64,000 nucleotides of DNA from Elmis aenea (Eukaryota > Arthropoda > Insecta > Coleoptera > Elmidae). Location: positions 9,362,868-9,426,867 of the forward strand of contig OX393577.1 in assembly GCA_947652605.1 (NCBI GenBank), given 5' to 3'. Every line of letters begins with the position of its first letter. Positions within the stretch are counted from its first letter, which is position 1. Positions 44,278 to 58,195 of the stretch are shown here, one piece after another. Both the position numbers and the translations under genes were made by a program. The notes beneath the pieces were generated by a model that was not told where the DNA came from, ran no database searches, and saw only the letters and a program-made list of their open reading frames with translations.

Positions 44278-45770
44278 CAGGGTGTCTCTTAAATATTGCG
44301 AAAAAATCGGGAGGTTAATCCTTATCGAAAATTAAGGGGAGCTTTTATATAACTTTTTTCCTTAGACATCTCCTTTCGGAGTTACACAACTAGGTTTTTG
44401 TTATACAGGGTGTTTCTTAAGTATTGCAAAATATGCTCGAGGTGATTCCTTATCGAAAATTTAGGGGGATCTTACATATATATTTTTTTCCTTAGACGTC
44501 TAATTTCGGAGTTACACCCCCCTAAATGGGAGTGGAAAAATTTGGTTTTAATTTTATTTCTCAAATTTGGTTTAATGTAGGAGAGGGATATTTGGTAGAT
44601 GTATTAAACTTATTAAAAGGTTTCCCATAGTAATAATTTAAATTATCACTCAACTTCACAGGGGGCTGAAAAGTGCGACCCCTATTGGCTTTTTTATCAG
44701 AACGTCTTGGAGAGTTCAAATTTGGCAACAAAAAATGTGTTTGTTAAAAGCTTGATTTATTTAGGAACTTATTTTATTCCTTAGCTTTTCTGGTAAAACC
44801 TACCGCTTTTGAGTAAAAAATAACGTAAGTAAACATTTTGCGTATACGCGGCGACAAATCTAAAACGCCCGTCAATTCTACCCAATATGAACATAAACAA
44901 ACCATGGCAACCACCAAAATGAATCGTTTTATGTTGAAATATTTGATGGTTCATGTTTACTTCTTTTATTTTTTACTCGAAAACGGTAGGTTTTAAGAGA
45001 AAACTTTTAGTTGCAAAATATCAACCCACTAAAAATGTCTGATAAAAAAACCAACAGGGGTCGCACCTTTTAGCCCCCTGTGAAGGTGGGAGATGATTAA
45101 ATATATTACTTTGGGAAACCTTTTAATAAGTGTAACTCATCTACCAAATATTATTCTTCTACATTTATCCAAATTTGAGAAATAAAATAAAAACCTAATT
45201 TTACCGCTCCCCTTTAGAGGGATGTAACTCCGAAAGAAGACGTCTGAGGAAGAAATTTTATATAAAAGACCCCCCCTTAATTTCTCACAATGAATTACCT
45301 TTTTTTTGCAATACTTGAAAAACACCCTGCATTTCTCAAATGTGAAGGAGAATGTAATGGAGGTAGATGTTTTGTACTTATTAAAAGTCAGCACAAAACA
45401 ACTCAACAGTCCCTACACCTACAACAGTAGAAGCACTCATGACAAAACAAATAATAAAAAAGGTTTCCCATACTCATATTTTAAACATCTACCAACTTCA
45501 CGAGGGGCTGAAAAGTGCGACCCCTGTTTTTTTTTTTATCAGAACATTTTGGGGGCCTAAAATTTAGCAATTTAAAAAATTCCCTTTAAGAGCTTGATTT
45601 ATTTAGAAACTTTTATTTTATTGTTTAACTTTACCTGCAAAATCTACACTTTTAAAGTAAAAAACTAAATTAGTGAACATTAAATATACTTATAAAAAAA
45701 CGATTAATTTTGGTGGTTACCATGGATTGTTAACGTTCATATTGGGTAGAATATATCAACAGGAGTTATA
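44278..45770. mobile_element. Foldback element plus extra partial copies
   Basis: A first end CAGGGTGTCTCTTAAATATT at 44279 and a second, near-identical one at 44407 form a tandem duplication of the outer 128 bp. From the second, the arm to about 44860 returns inverted at about 44890-45333 (ending AAACACCCTG). Positions 45450-45770 repeat part of the arm again (GGTTTCCCATA, AGGGGCTGAAAAGTGCGACC, then ACCATGG...AACGTTCATATTGGGTAGAA). No transposase is present. Confidence 0.7.
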
Positions 45771-45809
45771 TTATTAGGTGCAAAAAGTATAATTATAACG
45801 AATGTAGAA

Positions 45810-46070
45810 TTAGACAACATACTTAACTTATCAGGAGTACCAAAAGGTTCAGTTTTAGGTCCTTAACTTTTTGTGCCATCATCAAATGATATGGAAAACA
45901 ATATAAAAAACTGTAATGTAAACCTCATAGGTGATGGTACTTTCTTTTTAGTTTTTAGTAGCAACTTAAAGTAGGCTATTGTCAATATAAATAATAATCT
46001 ACGCATTGTAACCGAATGGTTAAAAATAACAACTTAAAATTAAATACAATTATGATGATTAAAACAGATC
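45810..46070 (+). pseudogene. Jockey-like reverse-transcriptase fragment
   Basis: A plus-strand translation reads LSGVPKGSVLGP, a stop, then NNIKNCNVNLIGDGTFFLVF (the catalytic YADD position reads I-G-D-G), then NNNLRIVTEWLK. It is a short, dead fragment. Flanking GGTGCAAAAAGT at 45777 and its inverse at about 46391 may bound a separate small element. Confidence 0.6.
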
Positions 46071-46404
46071 GATATTGAGTGACATAAAAATTTAAATTAA
46101 AATAGATTATAAATAACTAAACTAAAAACTAAAATGAGTGTTACATTAAACAATAATAGAATTAACGACCAGGCTACAAGTAAATAACGATTTTCTATTA
46201 TTAATAAATGAATTACTCAAACAACTCCGAGACGATGTGATAAAGAATTAATTTTAACAAATTCGTCTTTAATGCGTTTGTTCTTTCTGTACATATTTGC
46301 CGTGAATTCGACTTCTTAATAAGAAATTGATTACATTTTTGATCTTAAATTAAAAAGACATAATTAAAAAACAATTATTTTAAAGGCGGTTGTCACTTTT
46401 TGCA

Positions 46405-49400
46405 CCCAACTTAATTGAAACTGACGTTTTGGTCGAGTAAGCAGATGGCAAACAGAAAATTTGGTTGTTTAGTATTTCTAGCTCTTGTTTTATTATTCAT
46501 AGGTTCTGATGATTATTTGAGACAGAGGTTTGACACTGTTAGTGTGAACCGTGAACTGTCAACGAAAATAGCGTACAAATTAACCTTTGTCATATTTTTA
46601 ATGAACATGTAGTACATACTACATACATAAGTGCGCTCAAATGTCGAGCAAGCCTAAATATTAGATCCGGCGGTCTACCTGTGTTAGGTATTATTAATTA
46701 AAAGTGAACGATGTTAGGTTTTGAACAACAAAAAGTAGAAAGAGATATTTAATAAATCAGCAGTATAAAAAAAATTGTAATAGGAACAGTTTCAGTTTTT
46801 CGCCCACAAACACCTTTAACTTTCAAATGGACAACAGGGGTTCTTGCGAACCCCAAGCTTTTATTTATGTTAATAACTATTTTATTTTTGTTTAAAATCA
46901 TAATGGTTAAGTGTGTTTTTTTTTCGTAATTGTGGTAACACTGTTAGGCGCGTGTCCAAGCGCTCCCTATTCAACACCACATGTATTATTCACAGGGGAA
47001 TCCAATTAAAATAGAATTATAACTGTGGAGAAAGTTGACCAAAGACCTAAATTGCGTACTTTAAATATTAAAACAGTTTGCGAGCAGTCCTAACAAACAA
47101 GCAAAGTTAAAATAATTACTTCGCCTTAAGGACAAACATACATTCGAATGAAAATCAGCAAATAAATATTAATAAAGAGTAAAATAAATTAAGGTTGATA
47201 TTTGAAGCACGTTGTGTGTTTTGTAATTTAATTAAATTATTTATAACATACAAATAGAGCCTGGTTTATGTAGGTAATAATGAGGTATTAATATTTAACA
47301 TGGGTTTGTAGATGTGGCATTTTTTAATAGGCTGTGCAAGGATTATCATTATCAAGCCGAGTTGTAAGTTTCTGGTGGTTGTTTTAGGATTGCTGCAACA
47401 AATATTGTAGGTTCCATGAGCCTTTACTATATGAGTTGGCTGTGATAAAGCATTACATAATGCTCTAACGCAAATCTGAACTTAAATTGAACTTGCGAAA
47501 AATGAAAACACCTGAACAATAATTCGATTCTTGCATCACGTATTCAGGGACATATTCAAAGAATCTTTATGCTACTTCCTGCTATACGTCTTTCAATTTC
47601 AATATTCACAGGTCACATAGAAAACATGAGGATGCATTTTATCGGAAACTACAGTTTTATATCATCAATATTGCAGGCAATTTCAACCGAAATTGCCTGC
47701 AAATATAAGTAATAGTAGTGCTTATGATTTTGGAGCCATTTATCTAGTCTCTGAAGGTAATATTTATTTCTGTAAAGCAATTTCAGAGATACATGCTGCT
47801 GAAATCCCTTAGATCTATTTTCATCAAGGTGTTAATCGACTTTATCCACCATTATTCACCTGCAGTCTTGCTAAAACTTCCAAGTTATGAGACAGTAATT
47901 CACTTTATGTGTAATTTTAAAGTTTTAAACTTGTTTTACATTGAAGCAGCAATGGTAAAGGATAAAAACTCTGCATTTGATACTTTAAAAATTAGTTTAC
48001 ATGGATTATTAAACTGCTAAGAACAAAAAAAAAACTAATATCACAACAATTATGTTCATGGTCTTTATAATAAAACATGCATTTTCTCTTCATATTCATA
48101 TTTATCATATTCATTGATACAAATATTGTAATATTTACTCCTTATCTCCTCACAATCAGTAAGGTTTTTTCATACCTTGCAAAAGTTACCTGGTACGCCA
48201 GCTATTCAAAAAGTAAATATTTTAAAAAATTGGCACGCTACAGAAAAAGGTTCGCCACCTCTGATCTAGAAGAGAACGTTTAATGTTAATAAACGGAAAA
48301 TTATGTGATGTACTGTATAATGTTAGAGAAAATGGCAAGGGCACGTCTTTTTTAATCGATACCAAATATGGAATGGCCGGGACTATATTTCCGAGGACAA
48401 AGCGAATCCGAAAGGATAATTGTGGGTACAGTTGCATAGAATAAGGTCTGAAAGGGCTTTCAGCAGTTTCAACAGATGTAAAGGAATGCACGATACATGC
48501 TGTAGGAATGTTAAACTACCGGACTTAATCTGTAATGGGTCTCATTCATCGCGCGCGGCGGGATTATTCCTGCAAAGGCCATGAGCTCGGAATGTGGCAT
48601 CCCGTCTTGAGAATCTACCGCTCATAATTGTTAGAACGGATTTAATTGTTTGCATGCAAAATCAGCATCTGTGGCATTCAAAACCCATTCTTATACTTCA
48701 GCGACAAAGAAAAGATTAAAGGATAATACAACATGATAAATTGTGCGTAGTTCTAAGATCTCATCCTGATATTGTAAAACGAAGACAAGAAATATGCAAA
48801 AAATATTTAAATATTTAGACCACAATATTTAATCTAAAAATACCTAAAGCTTTTGGTTTACTTTAGATATGTATTTTATTCACATGCACTTATTATTTTT
48901 TTTAGATCAAAGTCGTTGTGGATAGGTTGGAAAGCGCCAATTAATTTTTACGAATTAATTTTCATTAGGACAAATTATTTTAACCCAAGCAATTTTGTAA
49001 ATTTCTGAGTAAGTCCGTTAAAATAAAGTTATGCTAAAAAGTAGTAAAATCAATATAGTATTAGGTTTGATTCAGCAAAGCTATGTACCTACTATCCGAT
49101 AAACATTCGGCTCTGCGCAGAGGGAGCGGTCATTTTTTTTTTTTTTGGTGGCAGTTTAAGTCCACCCAAATGGGGTAAAAATTAAAATTTCGTGTGTAAT
49201 AAGGGATCAGTAGATGTGATAACTAGTACCGGCACTAGCGCTATTAAATTCATAAAAATTCATTAAAAAAAAAAAGAATTCCCATCGAAGTTGAGGGATA
49301 AAACGGGTTAGTCGACCTGGCTACACTGAAAGCCCGCCCACTTTTAACGACAGAAATTTCAGGTAATAAAATTTATGATAGCGTACCAATGATTCAATAA

Positions 49401-49774
49401 AATTATCATTTACAGTAAACATAAAATTTCATGCAGTATTAAACACTTTTGTAACAGGGATTTTGCACTTTAATTCTATTTCAAACATTTGATTCAATAA
49501 ATCCCTTTCTATATAGGTTATTATTAGCCGCAATAACATTCGTATAATTATTTGTAAATGGAGATGTAAAAAAGTTTCGAACAGTGGTAAGAGAACTCTC
49601 AAATCATAGGGCACCAGAAACAGACTGACGATTTTTCATTACTTGTATGTAGTAAATACAATTATTTTTGGGTGGTTTTTAAGTACGTGATAAAATAGTG
49701 TGTGATAATTAGTACAATTTGACAGGTATATACAATCCTTTTATCATTTATATTATATTTGGGGTCCTGTCTAC
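46405..49774. other. Long stretch without recognised gene
   Basis: The open frames here (for example 46415-46612, 47793-48020, 48222-48491) overlap, lack domains and are AT-driven. A GC-richer patch at 48535-48630 stands out and is not explained. The strand of any host gene here is unknown. Confidence 0.35.
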
Positions 49775-50607
49775 TAGGGTTTCTCATATTTGACCATTTT
49801 GCTTGTCCCGGGATTCCGGGAAGAGATCGGCCTTTGTCCCGGGATTTCCCGGGATCCCGGGATGTAATAAATTATGTCAATATATTTTTAAATATTTAAC
49901 CCAAAAAAATAAGGGAGCGGTTTATTACTTAAAAACAACTCCAAGTCATGTATGTAATACATTTTGCTCCATGATTATTATAAATAATTCAATAATATTG
50001 GTGAGAGAAACATACATTTGGGATTTATAACCTTTCTATTGCAATTTCATATTTATGAACAAAATAATATAATTTTTACAAAAAATTTTTGTAATGTGAT
50101 TTAAGAAAACAAAGGTGATCTGTGCTTCAGTCAATTAATATTTTTCTTAATTTATTAAGAAAAAGTCCTGCTGCATAAAATGCTCTCTCAGTCTCTATTG
50201 ACGTAGGTGAAATTGTCGTGAGAGCATCTAGCACCAAAGAAACATCGTTATTATTAATAAAATTTCATTTATAAGCTATTTTGCTTTGAATTATCAGGGT
50301 ACACAAAAATAAAACTGTAAAAGTATTTTGAAGATATTAACTTTGTCATGTAGACCGGGCTTCTTTGCGCCATACTAAAAGAGAAAAATTATTTTGAAAT
50401 AAAAATAAAGTTTTTTCATAATTTACTGTTAGTAAAGATATTTTAAGTATAAAACTCTGATAAGTTATGATAGTATTACAAAGATCTTAGCACAAAATAA
50501 ACGAAAATAACACTTTTTAAAATCCCGGGAATCCCCGGGACAAAAAGCATTTCCCGGGAAATATAAAATAGCTTAAAATGGACCGGAATCCCGGTAAAGA
50601 AACCCTA
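49775..50607 (-). mobile_element. hAT element with CCCGGGAT-rich ends
   Basis: TAGGGTTTCTC at the left and GAAACCCTA at the right are flanked by 8-bp duplications CTGTCTAC and GTGTCTAC. Subterminal TCCCGGGATTCCGGG clusters occur at both ends. On the minus strand near 50240-50150 the C-terminal hAT block is readable (IETERAFYAAGLFLNKL). The rest of the transposase is missing, so this is a deletion derivative. Confidence 0.85.
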
Positions 50608-50812
50608 GTGTCTACGCAAGGCAAGATGCCTTTGAAGAAATTCATAATAATGTACGCTATTTGTTCATGAGCACTTTTGAGGTATTCAAACAAGCAACAA
50701 AAATATTAATTTATAGCTAAACTGACGTTTTACACCTTTTTTTATTGCATTTTGGGCTGAAATATGGTGTTACTTTTTTAGAATTCATGTAACTTTTATG
50801 TTTATATTTATA

Positions 50813-51047
50813 GAGTAAAGTGCCCTAATATGGAACAGTTACCTATTATGGAATACATCAGTTTTATGACAATGAATAAGAGATATCTGTTGAAAAGTAT
50901 ATGTACCTATTTGTACATATGTAGATTGATCACACATTCCCAAATGTAAAATAGTTAAAAAAATATTTTTTTGCAAAAATTTTGTTGCATAAATGTGAAT
51001 ATTATTGCCGAATACAAAAAAGTATTTCATATTAGGGCACTTTACTC
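50813..51047. repeat. 235-bp TA-flanked MITE
   Basis: GAGTAAAGTGCCCTAATATGG at 50813 returns inverted (CATATTAGGGCACTTTACTC) at 51047, with TA on each side. No coding capacity is present. Pogo/Tc1-like by target site. Confidence 0.8.
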
Positions 51048-51049
51048 TA

Positions 51050-52581
51050 TTATTAGATACTTTTTTGTAACTTTGCTAAATATATTATGTATGTGTGCCT
51101 TTACCTAAATGCAGACCATTAGTGAAAGTTTTTACCCTTATTAAAAATAATTTCGTGGGGGTGGGGGGCGATATGATTAAAAAAAATAAAAATCAAAAAA
51201 GGTTCTGCCGTAAAACTGTACTTTTGGATGATAGTAAAGTACTCTACATCATCTAACTTTGCATTAAAACACGTCTGAACATCTAAAATTTTAAAAAAGT
51301 TGCCTCCGGCGCATTTGATCTCCCCCTTACTTTTTTGTGTCGATATCTGCTTGTTTTTGAAAAATCAAGAGCTAGCAACCCTTATTTAGAGAGGCTGCAA
51401 ATTCAGGACAGCTCCTGGCGTTGGTGCAAACTCTAGCTACGCCACTGGAACTAGTGCTGGGATTTAGCTATTCACAACTAAGGTGGTCTCTGGTACAGGT
51501 CTTTCAAGATAAACTGAACCGCGAAATGCGCAAATAGAGGGGGTGGTGCTTGAAATGTAGATCTTTCTGAAAACGTTATACTATTATAGATTATAACTCC
51601 TTTGTTAAAATAGACGGATGTTTTTAGGTAGCGCAGTAATTAATGCTTTAGACAAGTTTTGGTTTCTGCGTCACAGTTCAGTTGATCTTGAAAGACCTCT
51701 AGCTATGCATCGCCCTACTATAATCCTATGTTAGTACTGGTTTTTTAAGATGTTACACTTGCGATGCGCAAATTTCTATATACCCAATAGACACAAATCT
51801 CATTTATAGTTAGGCATGTCGTTAAAGAGTAATTTATTAGTCCATAGTTGACGCATGTTCATTAACCAGTTCATTATTAGTGAGTTCATGAATTAGTACA
51901 AAATCGCTGGTGGAGAACCAACCTGTTATTTATCTAAATATCTAAAGAAATTGAGGAAGAAAAGTCAAACACGTTTACAATGAAGCAGTAAGTGAAAAAT
52001 AAGTTATCATTTTAATTGTGTATGTATGGCAGATGTTATTGGTGATTGCACTGGCGGGCAATACCTATAAAATGTATTTTATTTTATTCAAAGAGAAAAC
52101 AATTTATTTGGAATTTTCCCCGACGTTTAAAAACACATTTGCGTTGTGGTAAATCCATGTTTCTAAAAAGTTTTATGCGAATAACTTCAAAGAGAATGTT
52201 TCTCTCTATCGACTGCATAATTATGTTGGCAGATTTCAATCAGAAGTTGATTTGTTTGCAGCTTTTTTGAAGCAGTAAAGCAAACGGATTATATATTATT
52301 ACATTTTCCTAAACTGTCAGTCAAACAGGAGCGCGCATATATTATGAGGCTGGAAAAAGGATAAACTTTAAAAAATTCTCTTTGCGTTCGACTTTTTCAA
52401 GCGTTTCGAGCAATACATGTATTTGATTTTTGGCAACTAATATTAAAATTCATCAACAAACTATTACAAAAAAAGTTTTAAAAAATTTGACTTATCAACG
52501 TAATGGTAGTCGCTGCCTTCCTACGCACAATCACTTGTTTAAACTGAATTTTTGATAACACTTAAAGTCTTAATAGATATA
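51050..52581. other. Unassigned sequence with repeat fragments
   Basis: Near 51420-51450 TAGCTACGCCACTG looks like one end of a DNA transposon whose partner was not found. Positions 51690-51860 match 22300-22450 in inverted orientation. The frame at 52046-52270 shows no domain. Confidence 0.4.
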
Positions 52582-54486
52582 CAGGGTGCACCACGACCCC
52601 GAGATTCTTCGATAGCTCCTTTATTAATGAAAATATCAAAAAATGTTTAATACAAATATTGTGCGAACCTATTTTCTACATAACCTAAAATTATTTTCAA
52701 ATATACAGAGTGTTTCGTTTGACCGGCACATATAAAAATTTAATTTTTTTAAATAGAACACCCTGTATATTTTTACATTTTTGGATTCCTCTTAAAATTT
52801 ACTTTAAAAAATGTATAAGGTTATATGGGTCTTAAGTCAACCGTTTTCGTAAAATTTACATTTTTGTGAAAATTTTGAGCGATACAGCACTTTCAATTTT
52901 TTTAACATTTAAGTTATTTAAAAAAGCGGTAAAATTTCGTTTAAAACTTAGATTGACAATAGATTAATTAACACTTTGCGCTAGCTACATTTTAAAAATA
53001 TTATACAGGGTGTTTTTTACGCTTGGTCAAACTTGTGAAACTTTAAACATCGATAAGTCATTTTTCTTAAATGTAACACCCTGTATATTTTTACATTTTC
53101 TTGTAGAGAATTTAATTGTCTTTCGAAATTATTAAGCATGTCCTATACCTAAAATTAATATTTTTCGAGTTATCTCGATTTTTATTAGTATTACTAAGGC
53201 AATTAAAATATTTTAAAGTCGGCCATTGACATAAGCCGTAATTTTTCAAAGAATTTTTAAGCAAAAGAATAAAAAGAGCTCCAACTTTAATTTTAGTCCA
53301 ATAATGTACCCCTTTTCCCCGAAATTTATCGTATAAATTGTTTAAAATTATATCCTTGTTCATGTTCTACGCACAGCCGTAGATGTTGTCTCAAAGACTC
53401 TAGCACTCTTGATAATATTTCGGGGGGTTATACCATTAAAAGCAACACAGCAAGTAATGCAGTTGCCGAACACAGAATATCCTAATAGATGGATAGGGCG
53501 AGGTAGACCAATCTCCTGGCCACCTAGGTCACCTGATCTTACCCCTATAGATTTATTTTTGTGGGGACCCATAAAACAGGTGTATCAAGACCCCCCAACA
53601 ACTGCTGAAGATGTGCAGAACAGGATTCGTGTTGCTTTTGATGGTATAACCCCCGAAATGTTATAAAGGGAGCTAGTCTTTCAGACAAGGTCTACGGCTG
53701 TGCGTAGAACAAGGACATAATCTTGAACAATTTATACGATAAATTTCGGTAAAATGGGGTACATTTTTAGCCTAAAATTAAAGTTGCAGCTCTTTTTATT
53801 CTTTTGTTTAAAAATTCTTTGAAAAATTACAACTTAAGTCCATAGCCCACTTTAAAATATTTTAATTGCCTTAGTAATACTAATAAAAATTGAGATAGCT
53901 CGAAAAATATTAACTTTAGGTATAGGACATGCTTAATAATTTCGAAAGACAATTAAATTCTCTACAAGAAAATGTAAAAATATACAGGGTGTTACATTTA
54001 AGAAAAATGACTTATCGATGTTTAAAGTTTCACAAGTTTGACCAAGCGTAAAAACACCCTGTATAATATTTTTTAAATGTAGCTAGCGCAAAGTGTTAAT
54101 TAATCTATTGTCAATCTAAGTTTTAAACGAAATTTTACCGCTTTTTTAAATAACTTTAATGTAAAAAAAAATTGAAAGTGCTGTATCGCTCAAAATTTTC
54201 ACAAAAATGTAAATTTTACGAAAACGGTTGACTTAAGACCCATATAACCTCTTAAATTTTTTAAAGTAAATTTTAAGGGGAATCCAAAAATGTAAAAATA
54301 TACAGGGTGTTCTATTTAAAAAAATTAAATTTTTATATGTGCCGGTCAAACGAAACACCCTGTATATTTGAAAATAATTTTAGGTTATGTAGAAAATAGG
54401 TTCGCACAATATTTGTATTAAACATTTTTTGATATTTTCATTAATAAAGGAGCTATCGAAGAATCTCAGGGTCGTGGTGCACCCTG
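52582..54486 (+). mobile_element. Foldback Tc1/mariner-type element with about 0.8-kb arms
   Basis: The arm 52582 to about 53403 returns inverted, nearly unchanged, at about 53670-54486. Ends CAGGGTGCACCACGACCC are flanked by TA. The 260-bp loop encodes a C-terminal transposase remnant (YPNRWIGRGRP, WPPRSPDLTPIDLFLWGPIK, TTAEDVQNRIR, DGITPEML) of the IS630/Tc1 group, including the third catalytic region. Inside each arm other CAGGGTG ends occur (near 52705, 53005), so the arms are mosaics of related families. Confidence 0.85.
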
Positions 54487-55317
54487 TATAGAAGTGTACA
54501 ATGTAGAGTAAAGAAATTGTACTGGCAAGTTTTTTGTGATTTTAATGTAGCAATTTCCTTTAAAACAAGTTTTATTTGAAAATCATTAAAAGAACATGAT
54601 GAAAAGTAATAAAATTGCGAATGTTTTTGCAGTTTTACAGCAACATAAATAATTATTTCCTGAGTAATGCATCGTTTCAACTACTTTCGCATTTACAACT
54701 GTCTTTAAAGTTGGCGCAATAGTGTATATTTTCGTTCCCATGAAGTTGAAAGCAAAATACATAAACTCTATGACACTAAGTTAAAAGGTTGTAAAAGCAA
54801 ATATTATTTTATGGTTGTCTGTGGACTTTTAGTCAACGTCACAACAGCATGTTTGTAGCGTTCTGTTACAAAATGGGGTAAGAAAAGGTGTGGGAAAAGA
54901 AGCTAAGGCCTCCACAATGTTCGTACAACTATAAATAAGTAAACCAATCCTAGGTTTGCCAACCTTGCTATCAAAGTATAGGGATTTGCCTGTCGACAAA
55001 CTCGATTTATAGATATTTTTGGATTTGCACACGCGATGTAGATCAGCTGTATGTTGGAAAATAAAAAACCTGGTAACGTGCGATAAGAAGTTTTATTAAA
55101 TTAACAGTATCTGAATAAAGACCCAGGGAAATTTTATTAGTTGCAAGTTGAACGTAAACATCTTTTAAATTTTCTTAAACGAAAACGCAGATATTTTGTT
55201 TCTAGTTGGTGTACAAGTACAATACAGTTTTATTTAAAGATCCCTCATTTTTTAGGACGTAAAAGGAATTATTTCTTAGAGTTTAACACACAAGGTACAG
55301 CAACAAATTCATCTATA
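54487..55317. other. No gene recognised
   Basis: Only short frames without domains were seen (54453-54680 and 54829-55032 minus, 55141-55356 plus). Confidence 0.4.
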
Positions 55318-55800
55318 CAGGGTTGCGCAAAAGTATGGAAACCGACAAATATCTAGAATACTATTGAGATATAACAATGATATTTTCTATCTAAGCGTTA
55401 TGGTATTTTTCGGATTCGATGAAAATATTAAGGTTGCAATACGACTTCCAGTTCAACCGGAAACGGACTCAAACTTAACAATTTAAAATAAAACACCCCG
55501 TATATTTTTACATTTTTGTATTCCTCTTAAAATGTACTTTAAATAATGTAAGAGGTTACATAGGCCTAAAGTCAACCGTTTTCGTAAAATTTATATTTTT
55601 ATGAAAATTTTTAGCGATACAGCACTTTCATTTTTTTAAAACTTTTAAGTTATTTAAAAAGACAGTAGAATTTCGTTTAAAAATTAGGATTGACAATAGA
55701 TTATTTAACACTCAGCACTAGCTACATTTTAAAAATATTATAAAGGGTGTTTTTTACGCTTTGTCAAACTCGTGAAACTTTAAACATCGATAACTCATTT
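55318..55800. repeat. Composite repeat fragment
   Basis: It starts CAGGGTTGCGCAAAAGTATG (family of 29947-30817) and from about 55490 continues into sequence matching the arms of the foldback at 52582-54486. A second family was joined onto the first, and the other end is lost. Confidence 0.55.
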
Positions 55801-55809
55801 TTCTTAAAT

Positions 55810-57000
55810 ACTGAGTTTGAGTATGGTATCTGGTCACTATTTAGGTGAACTGGTATAATAAAGGATACTTTTATTGGCAAAGTTAACGTCCGCAATTTCT
55901 TTGTCCAACCATAGACTCGGTTAGCAGCAGCTCGTAATTTTTCTGTAGCTACTTCATTTCTGTTCCAACTGATAGAATAGCAATGTCCTCAGCAAAAAAA
56001 GCGACCGTATCGTTTGCTAGTGTAGGAATATCACAAGTGTAGAGAGGGTACAAGACGGTACCTAGCACACTTCCCTGTTTTCCAGTTTTGATTTTTTTTT
56101 AAATTCCGAATATGCATCTGCGTGTTTAATTCCAAAGTGTCTATCAGAGATATACGAGTATGACAGGAGAATTTGGGAATATAGTTTTGGAAGAAGCGTC
56201 TTCAATTAATATTTTCAGCTGTCATGCCACAGCTTCTCAAATGCTTGGGCCGCATTCAAAAATAGTGGAGCAAACTTTTTTCTCCTTACGTGATTTTTTT
56301 AACGTATCTGGTATTTCACGTGCTGGGTCAATCGTACAATGTTTCATTCTAAATCCAAATTGATGGGATGGGATTAGATCTTTTTCTTTAATGATTAGTT
56401 TTAATCTTTTAAGTAACAATTTTTCAAACGGTTTTGATTCCTAGGTAATAACGAAACTGGTCTCTGTAGGACTATACTTTATGTGGTGGTTTTCCTAATA
56501 TCTGGATCATAATGACCTCTGCTTCTTACAACAACCTAGGTACATACTTTAATCTTTTAGCTTAGCAGCATTTATCAAGTTGGCTAGTTTTACTATGGTT
56601 TTCTGTGGATTGTTTTAACACTTCTCCAGTTATCAAATCAAACCCAGGGGCTTTTTTCTGGTAATTATTTGCTTTGATCTCAATACTTACTTCCTCAGTT
56701 GACGTAAGTCTTATCTTCTCTCCTTCTTCTTGGGAAGGTTCATCCTAACTTGGTACACCTTCCTGTTCATATGGTCGGATGTTTTTTTTCTAGACCAGTA
56801 AATCTCTATGCATTTTGCTTATTATTTATAGCCCACTTATAATTTTCCTGTCTAATTGGGAGGATTTGCATTATTGGTCTTTTTAACCATTTATTAGCTT
56901 TCCAGAGTAAAGAACAAATGATTTCTTTTTAAATAGTTACGAATTCTTCTAAAATTAACGTTGTCGCCACAATTTTGCTAATATTACTCTACCAACAATC
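55810..57000 (-). mobile_element. Jockey-like LINE remnant
   Basis: Minus-strand pieces in order are KAPGFDLITGEVLKQ (about 56660), a degenerate AEVIMIQILGKPPHKV segment and LLKRLKLIIKEKDLIPSHQF plus GFR (56415-56350). They continue with EEKKVCS-like sequence, a KQGSVLGTVLYPLYTCDIPT block (about 56090-56030), FAEDIAIL in place of FADD (about 55995) and a C-terminal tail. RT order and motifs are those of jockey elements. Stops and frameshifts make it inactive, and its 5' part is missing. Confidence 0.8.
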
Positions 57001-58195
57001 TTTTTAAAGTCTTGTAGTAAACTTTTAGCCATTAAAAATCTGTTGTTTTTTTTTTTTACAGTAAACCTAATTTGCATTTCCCTGAAATACGCTTAGTACT
57101 GCATGTACACAAAGCAAGTCAGTTAAAAAAGTTAGATATCAGTAAATATTCTTTGTCTCTCTGCGTCGCCATGCTATTCCTCTAAACCCAAGGAGTGCAG
57201 TTATATATGCGAAAAGCTGACGTTTCATAACAACCTGAACAAATACCGTTTTCTCGTAACCGCACGCGTATTTGCTTTTAACTCAAGCGGCGGAACTTAT
57301 TTTCCACATTGGTTGTCTTAGCAGTTTTGTTAATGAATACAGCAAGCGTGCTGCGATATTTTTAATTAGGGCTTTTTTATTGTCGGATAAGCTGCGACAA
57401 TTAATGAAGAAAGTAATAAAAAACTCATTAATATTATAATAAAAATTACAAGCCGCTTTTGTAAGGTCTTTTTGCTTTATTAATATGTCAGGAATTGTCA
57501 ACGCTAAATTTTTTCTAAATTTAAACTATAGCTAGACATAGTATACGATTGTGTCAATTTTTATACCGAAATGATACGGAATTAAAACTATACAGGGTGT
57601 CTAAGATAACGTTTCCAGAATAGGGATCTTGCTTATTTTAAGAGATATATGTTTGGATGCACTCTGTGTAGGTCAAATTAAAATTTATTTTGAAAAATTA
57701 CCTATTATTTTCACAAGATTGTGTCAAAATGTAACATTTTCGTCAATATCCATCATTTGCACAGAAAAATTATCTTTGGTCCAGTATATTTGTTAAAATG
57801 CGTTTAATTTTGTGCGTCTTGAATTCAAAATATCTAGTTATTAGCATATTTTTATAATCTAGATATTTTGATTAAGCTGTTATACAGGGTAGTCCAAAAG
57901 TTAGAAAACGCTGGGAATTTCTCTTTTCTCCTGGTTTGTCGTTCTTGACATTTTCATTTTCGTTATTCTAATTCTGCTATTTAATTTATTATATCTCCCC
58001 TAATTTATTTGGAAATAAATTTATAATTTTTTGTACAGTAATTTTCACTTTTACAATAACAGAAAACTGACCATGAAATGTTGTTGCTAGAATCCGATCA
58101 AGGCTGTGTTTATTGCATCAAGAACATCAAAACTAAATGTTTGGCAGAGTTATATGTGCTACTGGCCATTTCCTTCGGAAAAATAGAAGAAAAAC
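57001..58195. other. Repeat fragments, no gene
   Basis: One end of the CATGGGGATCTCGCTTAT-type foldback family lies at 57595 (CAGGGTGTCTAAGATAACG) and another CAGGGTAGTCC end at 57893. Positions 58080-58130 match 30440-30490. Otherwise unassigned. Confidence 0.45.
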
